From Pseudomonas mangrovi (lineage in GTDB: Bacteria > Pseudomonadota > Gammaproteobacteria > Pseudomonadales > Pseudomonadaceae), in the NCBI RefSeq assembly GCF_003052585.1, contig NZ_QASN01000021.1:124001-188000 (forward strand): DNA of 64,000 nt. Direction: 5' to 3'. Both the position numbers and the translations under genes were made by a program. Under the pieces are notes generated by a model. The model had not been told where the DNA came from. It saw nothing but the letters and a program-made list of their open reading frames with translations, and made no database searches. This document shows positions 27,588-36,698 of the stretch, piece by piece. Every line of letters begins with the position of its first letter. Positions within the stretch are counted from its first letter, which is position 1.

Positions 27588-29731
27588 GCCGCGCCCCCTT
27601 GCTGCAGGCGATGCAGCCGCGAGTAGTGACCGGCCTGATGCGCGAGCAGCTCGGCATGCGTGCCCTGCTCGACGATCTGGCCGCGGTCCATCACCAGGAT
27701 ACGGTTGGCGTCGCGTACGGCAGAGAGCCGATGGGCAATGATGATCACGGTTCGCCCGCGACAGATGGCCTGCATGTTCTGCTGAATGACCCGCTCCGAT
27801 TCGTAATCCAGCGCGCTGGTCGCTTCATCGAAGATCAGGATGCGCGGATTGCCGATGAGCGCGCGGGCAATGGCGATGCGTTGGCGCTGGCCGCCGGACA
27901 GCGAGGCGCCATGTTCGCCAACGATGGTGTCGTAGCCTTCGGGCAGCTCCAGAATGAACTCGTGGGCGCCGGCCAGTTTCGCGGCCTGGATCACTGCCTC
28001 GATGGGCGCACCCGGGTCGGTCAATGCGATGTTCTCGCGGATGCTGCGGGCGAACAGCATGTTGTCCTGCAGTACCAAGCCGATCTGCCTGCGCAGCGAT
28101 GACACATCCGCCAGCGCCAGATCCATGCCGTCGACCATGACTCGTCCGCGCTCGGGGGTGAACAGTCGCTGCAGCAGTCGCGTCAGAGTGCTCTTGCCGG
28201 AGCCGGAGCGACCCACCACGCCGATCACCTCGCCAGCCTGGATGGTCAGGCTGATTCCACGGAGCACTTCGGAGCCGTCGGGGCGATAGCGGAAATGCAC
28301 CTGGTCGAACTCGACGTCCCCGCGGATTGGCGGGAGCGCGGTGCGGCTGGCCTGGCCGACCTCGGTACGGGTATTGAGGATGTCGCCGAGCCGCTGGATC
28401 GACACACCGGTCTGCTGGAAGTTGGTCCACAGCTGCGCCAGCCGCATGATCGGCTGGGAAACCCGTCCAGCCAGCATGTTGAAGGCGATCAGCTGGCCCA
28501 CGGAAAGCTCCCCTTCCATGACCAGGCGGGCGCCGAGCCAGAGCGTCATGACGGTCACCAGCTTGCCGACGAAGCCGACGCCTTCGCTGGCCAGGGTGGA
28601 GATGGTCTGGGTCTTGAAACTGGCAGCGACGTAACCGGCGAGCTGGTTGTCCCACTTGCGGTTGATCTGCGGCTCCACCGCCATGGACTTGAGCGTATCG
28701 ATACCGTTGACCGTCTCGACCAGGAATGCCTGGTTCTCGGCACCGCGATTGAAGCTTTCCTGAAGGCGCGCACGCAGAATCGGCGTGATCAGGAAGGAAA
28801 TCAGGAAATACAGCGGCAATGACAGCAACACGACCAGCGTCAGCCAGCCGCTGTAAAGGAACATCACCGCGATGAACACGACCGAGAACAGCACATCGAG
28901 AATCAGCGTGATGGCATTGCCGGTGAGAAAACTGCGGATGTTCTCCAGCTCGCGGACACGGGCGACCGAATCACCGACCCGTCGCGCCTGAAAGTACGCC
29001 AGCGGCAGGGTGACCAGATGGCGGAACAGCCGGGAGCCGAGTTCCACGTCGATGCGACTGGCGGTATGGGCGAAGACGTAGCTGCGCAGCCCGTTCAGCA
29101 CCGTCTCGAAGATCATCACGCCAAGCAGACCAATGGCGATCACGTCGAGCGTGGTCAGGCCCCGGTGGACCAGCACCTTGTCCATCACTACCTGGAAGAA
29201 CAGCGGCGTCAGCAGCGCGAATATCTGTAGAACGAAGGAGACCAGTAGCACTTCGCCGAGCAGCTTGCGGTACTTGACGATGGCCGGGATGAACCAGGTG
29301 AAGTCGAACTTGGCCAGTTCTCCCGCAAGCGACGCCTGGGAACGGATCAGGATCAGCTCTCCGCCCCAACGCTCCTCCAGCGCATCGAACTCCAGTACCT
29401 CGGGGCGCTGCATCTGCGGGTCATGGATCAACTCCTTGCCTTCATCCAGGCGGGCGATGATGAAGAAGCGCCCGTCCCGTGCCTTGGCGATTGCAGGCAA
29501 CGGCGTGTGGGTCAGGCGGGCCAGATTGGTTCGCACCGGCTTCGCCTTGAGTCCCAGATGACGCGCGGCAAGCAGCAGCTCAACTTGCGAAAACACCATG
29601 CCGTCGGCGGCGAATTCATGCTGAAGCTGTTCGGCGGAAGCGGCGACGTTGTGGAAGCGCGCCAGCATGAGCAGGCAGGCAAGACCCGAATCGGGCGCCG
29701 GGGACGGAGCGGATTCTTCGACAGCGGACAT
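27584..29731 (-). CDS. Type I secretion ABC transporter, HlyB-like with degenerate C39 domain
   Basis: Exports the RTX protein by ATP hydrolysis. It has 715 residues: N-terminal C39-like domain (about 10-140), a six-helix ABC membrane domain (about 160-440) and an ATPase domain from about 475 with Walker A GRSGSGKST, signature LSGGQ and Walker B ILIFDEATSALD. In the C39-like domain the catalytic Cys is replaced by Ser (PDSGLACL instead of DCG), as in HlyB-type exporters that bind rather than cleave the substrate. It is the first gene of the minus-strand operon. Confidence 0.95.
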   Translation of the reverse strand: MSAVEESAPSPAPDSGLACLLMLARFHNVAASAEQLQHEFAADGMVFSQVELLLAARHLGLKAKPVRTNLARLTHTPLPAIAKARDGRFFIIARLDEGKELIHDPQMQRPEVLEFDALEERWGGELILIRSQASLAGELAKFDFTWFIPAIVKYRKLLGEVLLVSFVLQIFALLTPLFFQVVMDKVLVHRGLTTLDVIAIGLLGVMIFETVLNGLRSYVFAHTASRIDVELGSRLFRHLVTLPLAYFQARRVGDSVARVRELENIRSFLTGNAITLILDVLFSVVFIAVMFLYSGWLTLVVLLSLPLYFLISFLITPILRARLQESFNRGAENQAFLVETVNGIDTLKSMAVEPQINRKWDNQLAGYVAASFKTQTISTLASEGVGFVGKLVTVMTLWLGARLVMEGELSVGQLIAFNMLAGRVSQPIMRLAQLWTNFQQTGVSIQRLGDILNTRTEVGQASRTALPPIRGDVEFDQVHFRYRPDGSEVLRGISLTIQAGEVIGVVGRSGSGKSTLTRLLQRLFTPERGRVMVDGMDLALADVSSLRRQIGLVLQDNMLFARSIRENIALTDPGAPIEAVIQAAKLAGAHEFILELPEGYDTIVGEHGASLSGGQRQRIAIARALIGNPRILIFDEATSALDYESERVIQQNMQAICRGRTVIIIAHRLSAVRDANRILVMDRGQIVEQGTHAELLAHQAGHYSRLHRLQQGGAA

Positions 29732-29794
29732 TTCTTCTTCCCTGATTTACCTGCGAACCAGTCAGAACTTCCTGCCGACCGGGCTGAAGGCACC

Positions 29795-29823
29795 GAAATA
29801 GAGCTTTTGGCGCAATACGTCAA
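29795..29823 (-). promoter_or_regulatory. Candidate promoter of the type I secretion operon
   Basis: On the minus strand TTGACG (29823-29818), a 17-bp spacer and TATTTC (29800-29795) stand 64 bp upstream of the ABC transporter start. The -35 and spacing are good, the -10 is weak. Confidence 0.4.
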
Positions 29824-29919
29824 AAGGCAGGGGGCAATGGTGTGACCGCTCAGCCATTGCGAAATATTTCAGTGGAATAACCGACAAACGGAGGGAACTA
29901 CCTTTCGAGGGGAACCAGC

Positions 29920-30357
29920 TCAGACCTCCAGCAGAAAGGTCACCGGCCCATCGTTGACCAGATGCACCTGCATGTCGGCGCCGAAGCGGCCGCTGGCGAC
30001 GCTCGGGTGCAGGGCGCGGGCGCGCTCGAGCAGGTGGTCGAACAGCGCTCGTCCCTGTTCGGGCGGGGCGGCGCTGGAGAAGCTCGGGCGCAGGCCGCTG
30101 CGGGTGTCGGCGGCGAGGGTGAATTGCGAGACCAGCAGCAGGCCGCCGCCGATATCGCTCAGGGACAGGTTCATCTTGCCCTGCTCGTCGCTGAACACGC
30201 GGTAGGCGAGCAGGCGTTTGAGCAGTTTGTCGGCCAGCGCCGCGTCGTCGTGGGGTTCGACGCCGACCAGCACCAGCAGGCCTTGGTCGATGGCGCCGAC
30301 GCTCTCGCCAGCCACCTCGACACGGGCGCTACGCACCCGCTGCAGCAGTGCCTTCAT
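29920..30357 (-). CDS. dtd: D-aminoacyl-tRNA deacylase
   Basis: Hydrolyses D-aminoacyl-tRNAs, protecting translation from D-amino acids. It has 145 residues. It starts [15 protein letters not shown] and carries the active-site pieces SQFTLAAD and, near the end, [11 protein letters not shown] (the Gly-cisPro motif). It overlaps the upstream iminopeptidase gene by 4 bp, an arrangement common in pseudomonads. Confidence 0.96.
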   Translation of the reverse strand: MKALLQRVRSARVEVAGESVGAIDQGLLVLVGVEPHDDAALADKLLKRLLAYRVFSDEQGKMNLSLSDIGGGLLLVSQFTLAADTRSGLRPSFSSAAPPEQGRALFDHLLERARALHPSVASGRFGADMQVHLVNDGPVTFLLEV

Positions 30358-31319
30358 GCCTCTTCGGGCGGCAGGTCGAGCAGGCGCTGCACGAGGTCGT
30401 CGGCGGCACGCACCAGGGCATCGGCGATGCCCGCTTCACTGGCCGCATGGCCGGCATCGCGGATGATCTGCAGCTCGCTGTTGGGCCAGCTCTGGTGCAG
30501 CGCCCAGGCGTTGTCCAGCGGGCAGATCACGTCGTAACGGCCGTGCACGATGGTGCCCGGCAGGTGGGCGATCTTGTGCATGTCGCGCAGCAGTTGGTCG
30601 GACTCGAGGAAGGCGTGATTGATGAAGTAGTGGCACTCGATGCGCGCAATCGCCAACGCTCGTTCGTGGAAACGCTCAACCACCTGCGGGTTCGGCCGCA
30701 GGGTGGCGGTGCGCCCTTCCCAGCAGGACCAGGCCTTGGCGGCGTGCATCTGGGCGATCTCGTCGCTGCCGGTGAGGCGCTTGTAGAAGGCCTGCATCAA
30801 GTTGCCGCGCTCCTCCTGCGGAATCGGCGCGATGTAGTCCTGCCAGAAGTCGGGGAACATCCGGCTGGCGCCTTCCTGGTAGAACCAGTCGAAGTCCTGC
30901 TGGCGGCAGAGAAAGATGCCCCGCAGGATCAGGCCGAGCACGCGCTCCGGGTGCTTCTGCGCGTAGGCCAGCGCCAGGGTCGAGCCCCAGGAACCGCCGA
31001 ACAGCACCCACTTGTCGATGCCCAGGTGCTCGCGAATGCGCTCCAGGTCCTCGACCAGGTGCCAGGTGGTGTTGTTTTCCAGGCTGGCGTAGGGCGTGGA
31101 GCGACCACTGCCACGCTGATCGAAGGTGACGATGCGGTACTGGTTGGGATTGAAGAAGCGCCGACTCAGCGAGTCGCAACCGGCGCCGGGGCCGCCGTGG
31201 ATGAACACCACCGGCAGGCCGTCGGGGATACCGCTTTCATCGACGTAGAGAACGTGGGGTTCCTCGACAGCCAGTTCGTGGCGGGCGTAGGGTTTGATCT
31301 CCGGATACAGATTCTGCAT
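30354..31319 (-). CDS. pip: Proline iminopeptidase
   Basis: Alpha/beta hydrolase that removes N-terminal proline from peptides in the cytoplasm. It has 321 residues. The oxyanion motif is HGGPGAG, the nucleophile elbow [13 protein letters not shown], and the Asp and His of the triad lie in HGRYDVICP and DAGHAAS. The ATG at 31319 ([16 protein letters not shown]) is the family start; a longer open frame to 31451 has no support. It is the first gene of a pair with dtd. Confidence 0.96.
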   Translation of the reverse strand: MQNLYPEIKPYARHELAVEEPHVLYVDESGIPDGLPVVFIHGGPGAGCDSLSRRFFNPNQYRIVTFDQRGSGRSTPYASLENNTTWHLVEDLERIREHLGIDKWVLFGGSWGSTLALAYAQKHPERVLGLILRGIFLCRQQDFDWFYQEGASRMFPDFWQDYIAPIPQEERGNLMQAFYKRLTGSDEIAQMHAAKAWSCWEGRTATLRPNPQVVERFHERALAIARIECHYFINHAFLESDQLLRDMHKIAHLPGTIVHGRYDVICPLDNAWALHQSWPNSELQIIRDAGHAASEAGIADALVRAADDLVQRLLDLPPEEA

Positions 31320-31468
31320 GGGGCGCTCCGAGTCCTGCGGTCCTGGCTGTCCGGGTGCGGGATTGGAATGGCAGCCCGGACGCAGCAGGCGCCAGGTGCC
31401 CGGCGTTTTCCCTGCGACGCGGCTTGCCGGTATGTTCGGCATCATAACCATCTAATGAGGGCTTAGGC

Positions 31469-31900
31469 ATGCTGGCGCGGTGCATTCCGCTGATTTTTCT
31501 TCTCCTGCTCGCAATGCTCGGCGGCTGCTCGCGGGACGATCCGCAGGCGGCGCTGGAAAAGGCCGCCCGTCAGCTGCAGGCCGGCCTCGAGGAAAAGGAC
31601 CTTTCCAGCGTGCTGGAGCAGCTGCACGGCGACTTCCAGGCCGGCGACGGACTGGACCGGGCCTGGGCCGAACGCAGCATGCGCCTGGCCTTCCTGCGCC
31701 ATCGCAACATCCGCATCATCGCCCTGCGCCATGACAGCCGACTGGACAGCAGCTACGCCGACCGCGGCTACACCGAAGCGGAGGTAACCATGAGCGGCGC
31801 GGAAGGGCTGATTCCACAGCGTGCCGGGCACTACAGCGTAAAGCTGGAATGGTGGCTGGAGAACGACGAATGGCGCCTGGCGCGGCTGAGCTGGGACTGA
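31469..31900 (+). CDS. Small lipoprotein of unknown function
   Basis: A 143-residue protein with a lipoprotein signal peptide: hydrophobic core and lipobox LGGC with Cys20. The mature part begins with a helical AALEKAARQLQAGLEEKD and continues as an alpha+beta domain resembling NTF2/DUF4440-like folds (LEQLHGDFQAG...YSVKLEWWLENDEWRLARL). The exact family is not certain. It starts divergent to pip and lies 63 bp before the dehydratase gene, so it may share a transcript with the ketosynthase operon. Confidence 0.75.
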   Translation: MLARCIPLIFLLLLAMLGGCSRDDPQAALEKAARQLQAGLEEKDLSSVLEQLHGDFQAGDGLDRAWAERSMRLAFLRHRNIRIIALRHDSRLDSSYADRGYTEAEVTMSGAEGLIPQRAGHYSVKLEWWLENDEWRLARLSWD

Positions 31901-31963
31901 CGGCAGGCGGTCATGGCAGTGTCATCTGCTACACTGCGCGCCCCTCGACGCTGCCCGTGCACC

Positions 31964-32383
31964 ATGGATCGAACGCAACTGCAACGCCTGCTGCCCCATC
32001 AGGGCGACGCCCTCTGGATCGACCAGGTGCTGGGGCATGACGCGACCTGCATCGAAGGGCTCTGCGACTGGTCGCACCTGCTGAAATTCAGTTCCCTGAC
32101 CTCCCCTGCCTATCTGTTCGAGGCGGCCGCGCAGCTCTGCGCTGCCCATGGCGCCCTGCATGCCGAAGAGCGCGCCGACACTCCGCCGATCCGCATGGCC
32201 ATGGTCGGCAAGCTCAGCCAGCTCACCGTGCACAACACGCCAACCGAGCGCCAGGGCAACGTCACCGTGCGCGCCGAGCAGGAGGCGCTCAGCCCCGCCG
32301 GAGCGCTCTATGCGTTCAGCGCGCACGCTCAAGACGAACTGCTGGTGGACGGCAAACTGCTGCTGGTACTGGTCCGTGATTGA
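31964..32383 (+). CDS. Hotdog-fold 3-hydroxyacyl-ACP dehydratase, ApeI/FabZ-like
   Basis: A 139-residue single hotdog domain. Expected role: removing water from a 3-hydroxyacyl chain on the acyl carrier protein encoded by this operon. The catalytic His is in LLPHQGDALWID (about residue 12) and the acidic partner is the Glu in AYLFEAAAQ. Start at ATG 31964 gives MDRTQLQRLLPHQG; the frame is open to 31913. It overlaps the ABC ATPase gene by 8 bp. It is nearer to dehydratases of aryl polyene-type clusters than to housekeeping FabZ. Confidence 0.75.
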   Translation: MDRTQLQRLLPHQGDALWIDQVLGHDATCIEGLCDWSHLLKFSSLTSPAYLFEAAAQLCAAHGALHAEERADTPPIRMAMVGKLSQLTVHNTPTERQGNVTVRAEQEALSPAGALYAFSAHAQDELLVDGKLLLVLVRD

Positions 32384-33260
32384 GCTGGCCGGCGTCGGTT
32401 ATCGCTATCCGGGCGCCGAGCAGCCGGCGCTGCACGATGTCAGCCTGACGCTGCGAGCCGGCGAGTGTCTGGGCCTGCTCGGCGCCAACGGTGCCGGCAA
32501 GACCACCCTGCTGTCGCTGATCAGCGGCCTGCGCCAACCAGGCGCAGGCCAGCTGCGCGTCACCGACGGCCAGCGTCCCGGCATGGTGCCGCAGCAACTG
32601 GCGTTCTACCCCGAACTGAAAGTGCGCGAGAACCTTGAGCTGTTCGCCGACCTGCATCGCCTGCGCGGCCAGACCCGGCGTCAGCGCATGGACTGGGTCA
32701 TCGCCCGTACCGCACTGGCCGAACGCCTGCCGCGTCAGGCCGGCAGCCTCTCCGGAGGCGAGCAGCGCCGGCTGAATTTCGCCATTGGCCTGCTGCAGCC
32801 GACGGCGCTCTACCTGTTCGACGAGGCCACCGTGGGTGTCGATGCGCACTCGCGGCAGCTGCTGCTGGCCACGGTCGAGGAGCTGACCAGCGAAGGCCAC
32901 GCGGTCATCTACACCTCGCACTACCTGGATGAGGTCGAGCGCGTCGCCAACCGCATCCTGCTGCTCGAACGCGGTCAGGTGAAACTCGACCTCGACACCC
33001 GCGCGTTGCTCGGCGAGCAGCATGGCCTGCTGCTGAAGTGGCCAGGCGCGCTACCCGAGGCGCTGGAACGGGAGCTGCTGGCGATGCAGCTGCCCTTCAA
33101 GCGCCTGGCCGACGGCTGGCACATCGAGGCATTGCAGGGCGCCGACCTGGCCCGCCTCTGCACATTGATTGCCGAGCTGCCGCAGCTGCCCAGCCTGCTG
33201 CGCTTCGGCCGGCCTTCGCTGGAGCAGCTCTACCTGCATCTGAGCGGAGGTGCGCTGTGA
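32376..33260 (+). CDS. ABC transporter ATP-binding protein of an ABC-2 exporter
   Basis: Powers export through the permease encoded next. It has 294 residues and starts with GTG overlapping the dehydratase stop. Walker A is GANGAGKTT, the signature LSGGEQRRL, Walker B ALYLFDEATVGVD and the switch His in YTSHYLDE. The last 90 residues form a DrrA/NodI-like C-terminal extension. Clustering with ACP and ketosynthase genes points to a lipid or polyketide-like cargo. Confidence 0.9.
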   Translation: MIELAGVGYRYPGAEQPALHDVSLTLRAGECLGLLGANGAGKTTLLSLISGLRQPGAGQLRVTDGQRPGMVPQQLAFYPELKVRENLELFADLHRLRGQTRRQRMDWVIARTALAERLPRQAGSLSGGEQRRLNFAIGLLQPTALYLFDEATVGVDAHSRQLLLATVEELTSEGHAVIYTSHYLDEVERVANRILLLERGQVKLDLDTRALLGEQHGLLLKWPGALPEALERELLAMQLPFKRLADGWHIEALQGADLARLCTLIAELPQLPSLLRFGRPSLEQLYLHLSGGAL

Positions 33261-34498
33261 TCCTGCGCGCGCTGATGCTCAAGGAGTGGCGCATCCTGCT
33301 GCGAGACGCCCATGCGCTGGCGGTGCTGTTCCTGATGCCAGCGCTGTTTCTGCTGCTGATGGCGATGGCCATGGCCAACATCAACCTGGATCGCCAGCCA
33401 CCGCTGGACCTGACGCTGCAGCTGCCTGCGGACGATGCCGACAGCCGTTTCTTCCAGCGCGCCCTGGCAGCCCAGCTCAAGACCCGCAGCTTCACCGTCA
33501 TCGCCCCCGCTGCGAATGGCAGTGCGCAGACCACGACGCTGCAGCTCGACGGCACAGCCGTCGGCGAACCCTTGCAGGTGCGTCTACCGGACGATTTTTC
33601 CGCCGGTCTGCTGGACAGCGAACCGGCCGAGGTGACGCTGATCTTCCCGGCGCGCACCGACGCCGCCTCGCGCCAGCAGCTGCGTGGCGCGGTGCAGATT
33701 GCCCTGGCGCAGACCCGGCTGATGGCCTTCCTGCTCGACAGCGGCGAGCTGGACGAAGACAGCTCCGAGCAGGAGCGCCTGGAACTGGTGGGCAAGCGCA
33801 CCGCCAATCGGATCGTCGAGCAGGAGCTGCTGGCCAGCGGCGATCTGGCCCAGCGCGCCAACGCCACCCAGCACAACGTGCCGGCCTGGCTGATCTTCGG
33901 CATGTTCTTCGTCATGCTGCCGATGGCCAACGGCTTCCAGCGCGAACAGGCCAACGGCACCCTGCTGCGCCTGCGCTGCATGGGCCTGGGGCTGGGGCCA
34001 CTGGCCCTGGGCAAGCTGCCGCCGTACTTCGCCATCAACCTGCTGCAGTTCGCCCTGCTGCTCGGGATCGGCGTCTGGGCCCTACCGCTGCTGGGTGTGC
34101 CCGGCCTGAGTCTGCCCGGCAGCCCGCTGGCCTATGCGCTGCTGGCGCTGTGCCTGACACTCGCCACCTGCAGCCTCGGGCTCGCGATTGCGGCCATCGC
34201 CCGCAGCACCGAGCAGGCGCTGTTGCTCAGCGGCGGCCTGAACATCATCCTTGCCGCCATCGGCGGCATCATGGTGCCCAAGGGCGTGATGCCCGAGACC
34301 ATGCGCCAGCTGGCCGAAGTCTCGCCGATGAGCTGGGCGCTGGATGCCTTCCTGACCCTGCTGGTGGGCCAGGGCGGCATCGCCGACATCCTCCCCTACT
34401 GCCTGCGCCTGCTGCTGTTCGCCGCGGTCGCCAGCAGCCTGGGCCTCTTCCTGTTCCACCGCCGGCTACGTGAGACGCAATGGACGACACACTACTGA
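33257..34498 (+). CDS. ABC-2 type transporter permease
   Basis: A 413-residue permease starting with GTG and overlapping the ATPase gene by 4 bp. It has one N-terminal membrane helix (about residues 22-42), a periplasmic domain of roughly 170 residues, then five or six helices in the last half (from about residue 215). This is the layout of YhhJ/NodJ-type exporters with a large external loop. Residues MVPKGVMPETMRQLAEVSPMSW before the last helices are typical of ABC-2 membrane proteins. It overlaps the ACP gene by 19 bp. Confidence 0.9.
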   Translation: MILRALMLKEWRILLRDAHALAVLFLMPALFLLLMAMAMANINLDRQPPLDLTLQLPADDADSRFFQRALAAQLKTRSFTVIAPAANGSAQTTTLQLDGTAVGEPLQVRLPDDFSAGLLDSEPAEVTLIFPARTDAASRQQLRGAVQIALAQTRLMAFLLDSGELDEDSSEQERLELVGKRTANRIVEQELLASGDLAQRANATQHNVPAWLIFGMFFVMLPMANGFQREQANGTLLRLRCMGLGLGPLALGKLPPYFAINLLQFALLLGIGVWALPLLGVPGLSLPGSPLAYALLALCLTLATCSLGLAIAAIARSTEQALLLSGGLNIILAAIGGIMVPKGVMPETMRQLAEVSPMSWALDAFLTLLVGQGGIADILPYCLRLLLFAAVASSLGLFLFHRRLRETQWTTHY

Positions 34499-34746
34499 AG
34501 CAAGAACTCAAGCAGCTCCTGGTTCGCGAGTGCGACAAGGAGGACGACATCGACTGGCAGGACATCCTCGACGACGAGCCTCTGTTCGGCCGCGAGAGCC
34601 GTGTCCAGATGGACAGCCTCGACGCCCTGCAGCTGTCGCTGGCGGTGCAGCAGAAATACGGCGTGCGCATCGAAGGCGCCAAGGACGGACGACGCATCCT
34701 GGTGACCATCGACGCCCTCGCAGCACACATCAAGGCCAGCCAGTGA
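34480..34746 (+). CDS. Acyl carrier protein
   Basis: Carries the growing acyl chain on a phosphopantetheine arm. It has 88 residues, acidic and helical. The attachment Ser is Ser46 in QMDSLDALQ, a good match to the DSL motif. It is longer and more divergent than housekeeping AcpP, and its place between exporter and ketosynthase genes marks it as the dedicated carrier of this cluster. A phosphopantetheinyl transferase is not in the window. Confidence 0.9.
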   Translation: MDDTLLKQELKQLLVRECDKEDDIDWQDILDDEPLFGRESRVQMDSLDALQLSLAVQQKYGVRIEGAKDGRRILVTIDALAAHIKASQ

Positions 34747-35849
34747 AGCCGATCCACCTCTACAACGGCTGCCTGCGCAGTGGGATGGGTGCGACCCTGG
34801 CCGAGGCCAGCGCCGCCTACCTGGATGGACGCCTGCCGAGTGCGCAGTGGTATGACCTGCGCGAGCTGGGCGAGCAGCGCGCCTACCTGGCCGCGCCTGC
34901 CAGCAATCTGCAGCTGGAGGCCGATCTCGAAGCCCTGGCGCGTGAGTGCCTGGCAGACGAGCCCGGCCCCTTCGACGACGTGCTGCTGGTGATCGCCAGC
35001 ACCACCCTCGACATCGGCCAGATGGAAGCCCGCGTGGCCCAGGGCGAGCCCTTTCACAACGACCTGTCGACTTCGCTCGACCGCCTCGCCGCCGGCCTGC
35101 GCGACAGCCTCGGCCTGGCCGGCGCCTTCACCATGAACACCGCCTGTACCAGCGCCGCCAACGCACTGCTCTACGCCGGCCGACTGGTTGCCAGCGGCGC
35201 CTATCGCCGCGCGCTGGTGATGGCCTTCGAGACGCCCTGCCAACTGGCCATGCAGGGCTTCGGTGCCCTCGGCCTGCTCAGCCCCAGCGGACACTACCGG
35301 CCGTTCCACCCCCAGCGCGATGGCCTGGTGCTGGGTGAAGCCTACTGCGCGGTGATGCTGGGCGAGCAACCCGGCGAAAGGCCGCTGGCGCGTCTGCTCG
35401 GCGGCTTCAGCGCCTGCGACACCAGCAACCTGACCACCACGCTGGAAGATGGCAGCCACATCGACTGGGTGATGCGCCAGGCGCTCGACTCGGCCTGCGT
35501 GACCAGCGCCGACATCGCCCTGGTCAAGCTGCACGGCACCGCCACCGGGGCCAACGACATCGCCGAGAGCAACGGCATGCAACGGCTGTTCGCCGGACTG
35601 CAGCCGCCGTCCTGTGTGCTCAAGCCGTATCTGGGACACACGCTGGGCGCCTGCGGCCTGAGCGAGACGCTGCTGCTGCTCGATGCCCTGCGTCAGGGTC
35701 CGCTGCCGCCGGTGGACTACGCCGACGAAGCCATGCTGGCGCTCAATGGCGCGCCGCTGGCGCTGCCTCCCGAAGCATTGCTGCTGAGCAATTTCTTCGG
35801 TTTCGGCGGCAACAATGCCAGCCTGGTGCTGCAGGGAGCGCAGCCATGA
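34743..35849 (+). CDS. Beta-ketoacyl-ACP synthase of the FabF/KAS II type
   Basis: Condenses acyl groups on the ACP. It has 368 residues, starting with GTG in the ACP stop. The catalytic triad is complete: Cys135 in NTACTSAAN, His264 in KLHGTATG and His299 in KPYLGHTLGACG, plus the C-terminal FFGFGGNNAS loop. It is slightly shorter than FabF. Its stop overlaps the next gene by 4 bp; the pair looks like a catalytic ketosynthase plus non-catalytic partner. Confidence 0.92.
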   Translation: MKPIHLYNGCLRSGMGATLAEASAAYLDGRLPSAQWYDLRELGEQRAYLAAPASNLQLEADLEALARECLADEPGPFDDVLLVIASTTLDIGQMEARVAQGEPFHNDLSTSLDRLAAGLRDSLGLAGAFTMNTACTSAANALLYAGRLVASGAYRRALVMAFETPCQLAMQGFGALGLLSPSGHYRPFHPQRDGLVLGEAYCAVMLGEQPGERPLARLLGGFSACDTSNLTTTLEDGSHIDWVMRQALDSACVTSADIALVKLHGTATGANDIAESNGMQRLFAGLQPPSCVLKPYLGHTLGACGLSETLLLLDALRQGPLPPVDYADEAMLALNGAPLALPPEALLLSNFFGFGGNNASLVLQGAQP

Positions 35850-36415
35850 AGGTCATCGCCGCCAGTGAAATCCGCGGCCCGGCCGGCTGCAGCGACAAGC
35901 TGCTCAAAGCCGAGGTCGCACGCTTTGTCGAACCGCCGCGGCGGGTCGACCGGCTGATCCTGCAGTCGCTGCTCGGCGCCGCGCCCTTTTTGCCCTTGCT
36001 GCGCAAGGACTGCGGGCTGTACCTCGCGGCCGACTACCCGTGCCGGCCGACCATGGAGCTACTGCTGGAAGCGGTATTCGTCCAGCACAAGCTGCCCAAG
36101 CCGCTGGAGTTCGTGAACAGCGTGAGCAACGCTGCAGGCTTTCACGTGGCGCAGAAGCTCGGCGTGGAAGGCCCCAACCTGTTCATCGGCGCCGGTCGCG
36201 ATCTGTGGCGCCAGTTCTGCGAGATAGCCGCGCTGGACATGGCCGATGGCGTGGTCAGCCAGGCGCTGCTGATCCACAGCGCCAACCCGGACGAGTTCGT
36301 GGTACGCAGCCTGCTGCTCGACAACACGCCCGGCACCGCGGACAGCAGCAGCTTTGCCACGCTCAGCGAAGGGTTGGACATCAGTCGGCTGGAGATCGTC
36401 CGGGCCGACGGCTGA
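35846..36415 (+). CDS. Short ketosynthase-like partner without catalytic cysteine
   Basis: A 189-residue protein with remote similarity to the N-terminal half of ketosynthases (PF13723-like): the stretch EFVNSVSNAAGFHVAQKLG aligns with the active-site loop, but Ser/Asn/Ala stand where the nucleophilic Cys would be. It has about half the length of a full ketosynthase. It probably acts as a chain-length-factor-like partner of the preceding enzyme, an inference from position and from known KS/CLF pairs. It is the last gene of the plus operon. Confidence 0.65.
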   Translation: MKVIAASEIRGPAGCSDKLLKAEVARFVEPPRRVDRLILQSLLGAAPFLPLLRKDCGLYLAADYPCRPTMELLLEAVFVQHKLPKPLEFVNSVSNAAGFHVAQKLGVEGPNLFIGAGRDLWRQFCEIAALDMADGVVSQALLIHSANPDEFVVRSLLLDNTPGTADSSSFATLSEGLDISRLEIVRADG

Positions 36416-36698
36416 GGGCCGGAGAGCGGAATTCGGACCTTTACTGCCAGCGCTACCGAAGGTCGGCAGGGGTCTGCCCGCGCGCCCGGTTCAGTCCCTG
36501 CACGTAGACACCTCCCTCATCCGGCGCTGTGCGCCACCTTCTCCCGGAGGGAGAAGGACAGCTGTGGGGCGATGGCGCGGGGTGCTCCTTGGGGAGCTTC
36601 GAGCGTGCACGGCCTTTCCCTCTCCTCCGGCAGAGGGTGCCGAAGGCAGGTGAGGGAGGGGTCGGACAACTCGCTGCCAAGCCTTCAGGCTCCGCTAT
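36416..36698. other. Intergenic region between the two converging operons
   Basis: This 283-bp gap holds no gene. Its centre is occupied by an inverted pair of a short intergenic element (36511-36661). No clear U-tract terminator is visible; the paired element itself can form a long hairpin and may end transcription from both sides. Confidence 0.6.
36511..36661. repeat. Inverted pair of a REP-like intergenic element
   Basis: The first copy (36511-36557) starts CCTCCCTCATCC and ends CCCGGAGGGAGAAGG. The second (36613-36661) is its inverse complement with changes, starting CCTTTCCCTCTCCTCCGG and ending GGTGAGGGAGGGG. Each copy also has its own small hairpin (CCTTCTCCC/GGGAGAAGG in the first). 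Such elements are common between convergent genes in pseudomonads. Confidence 0.65.
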
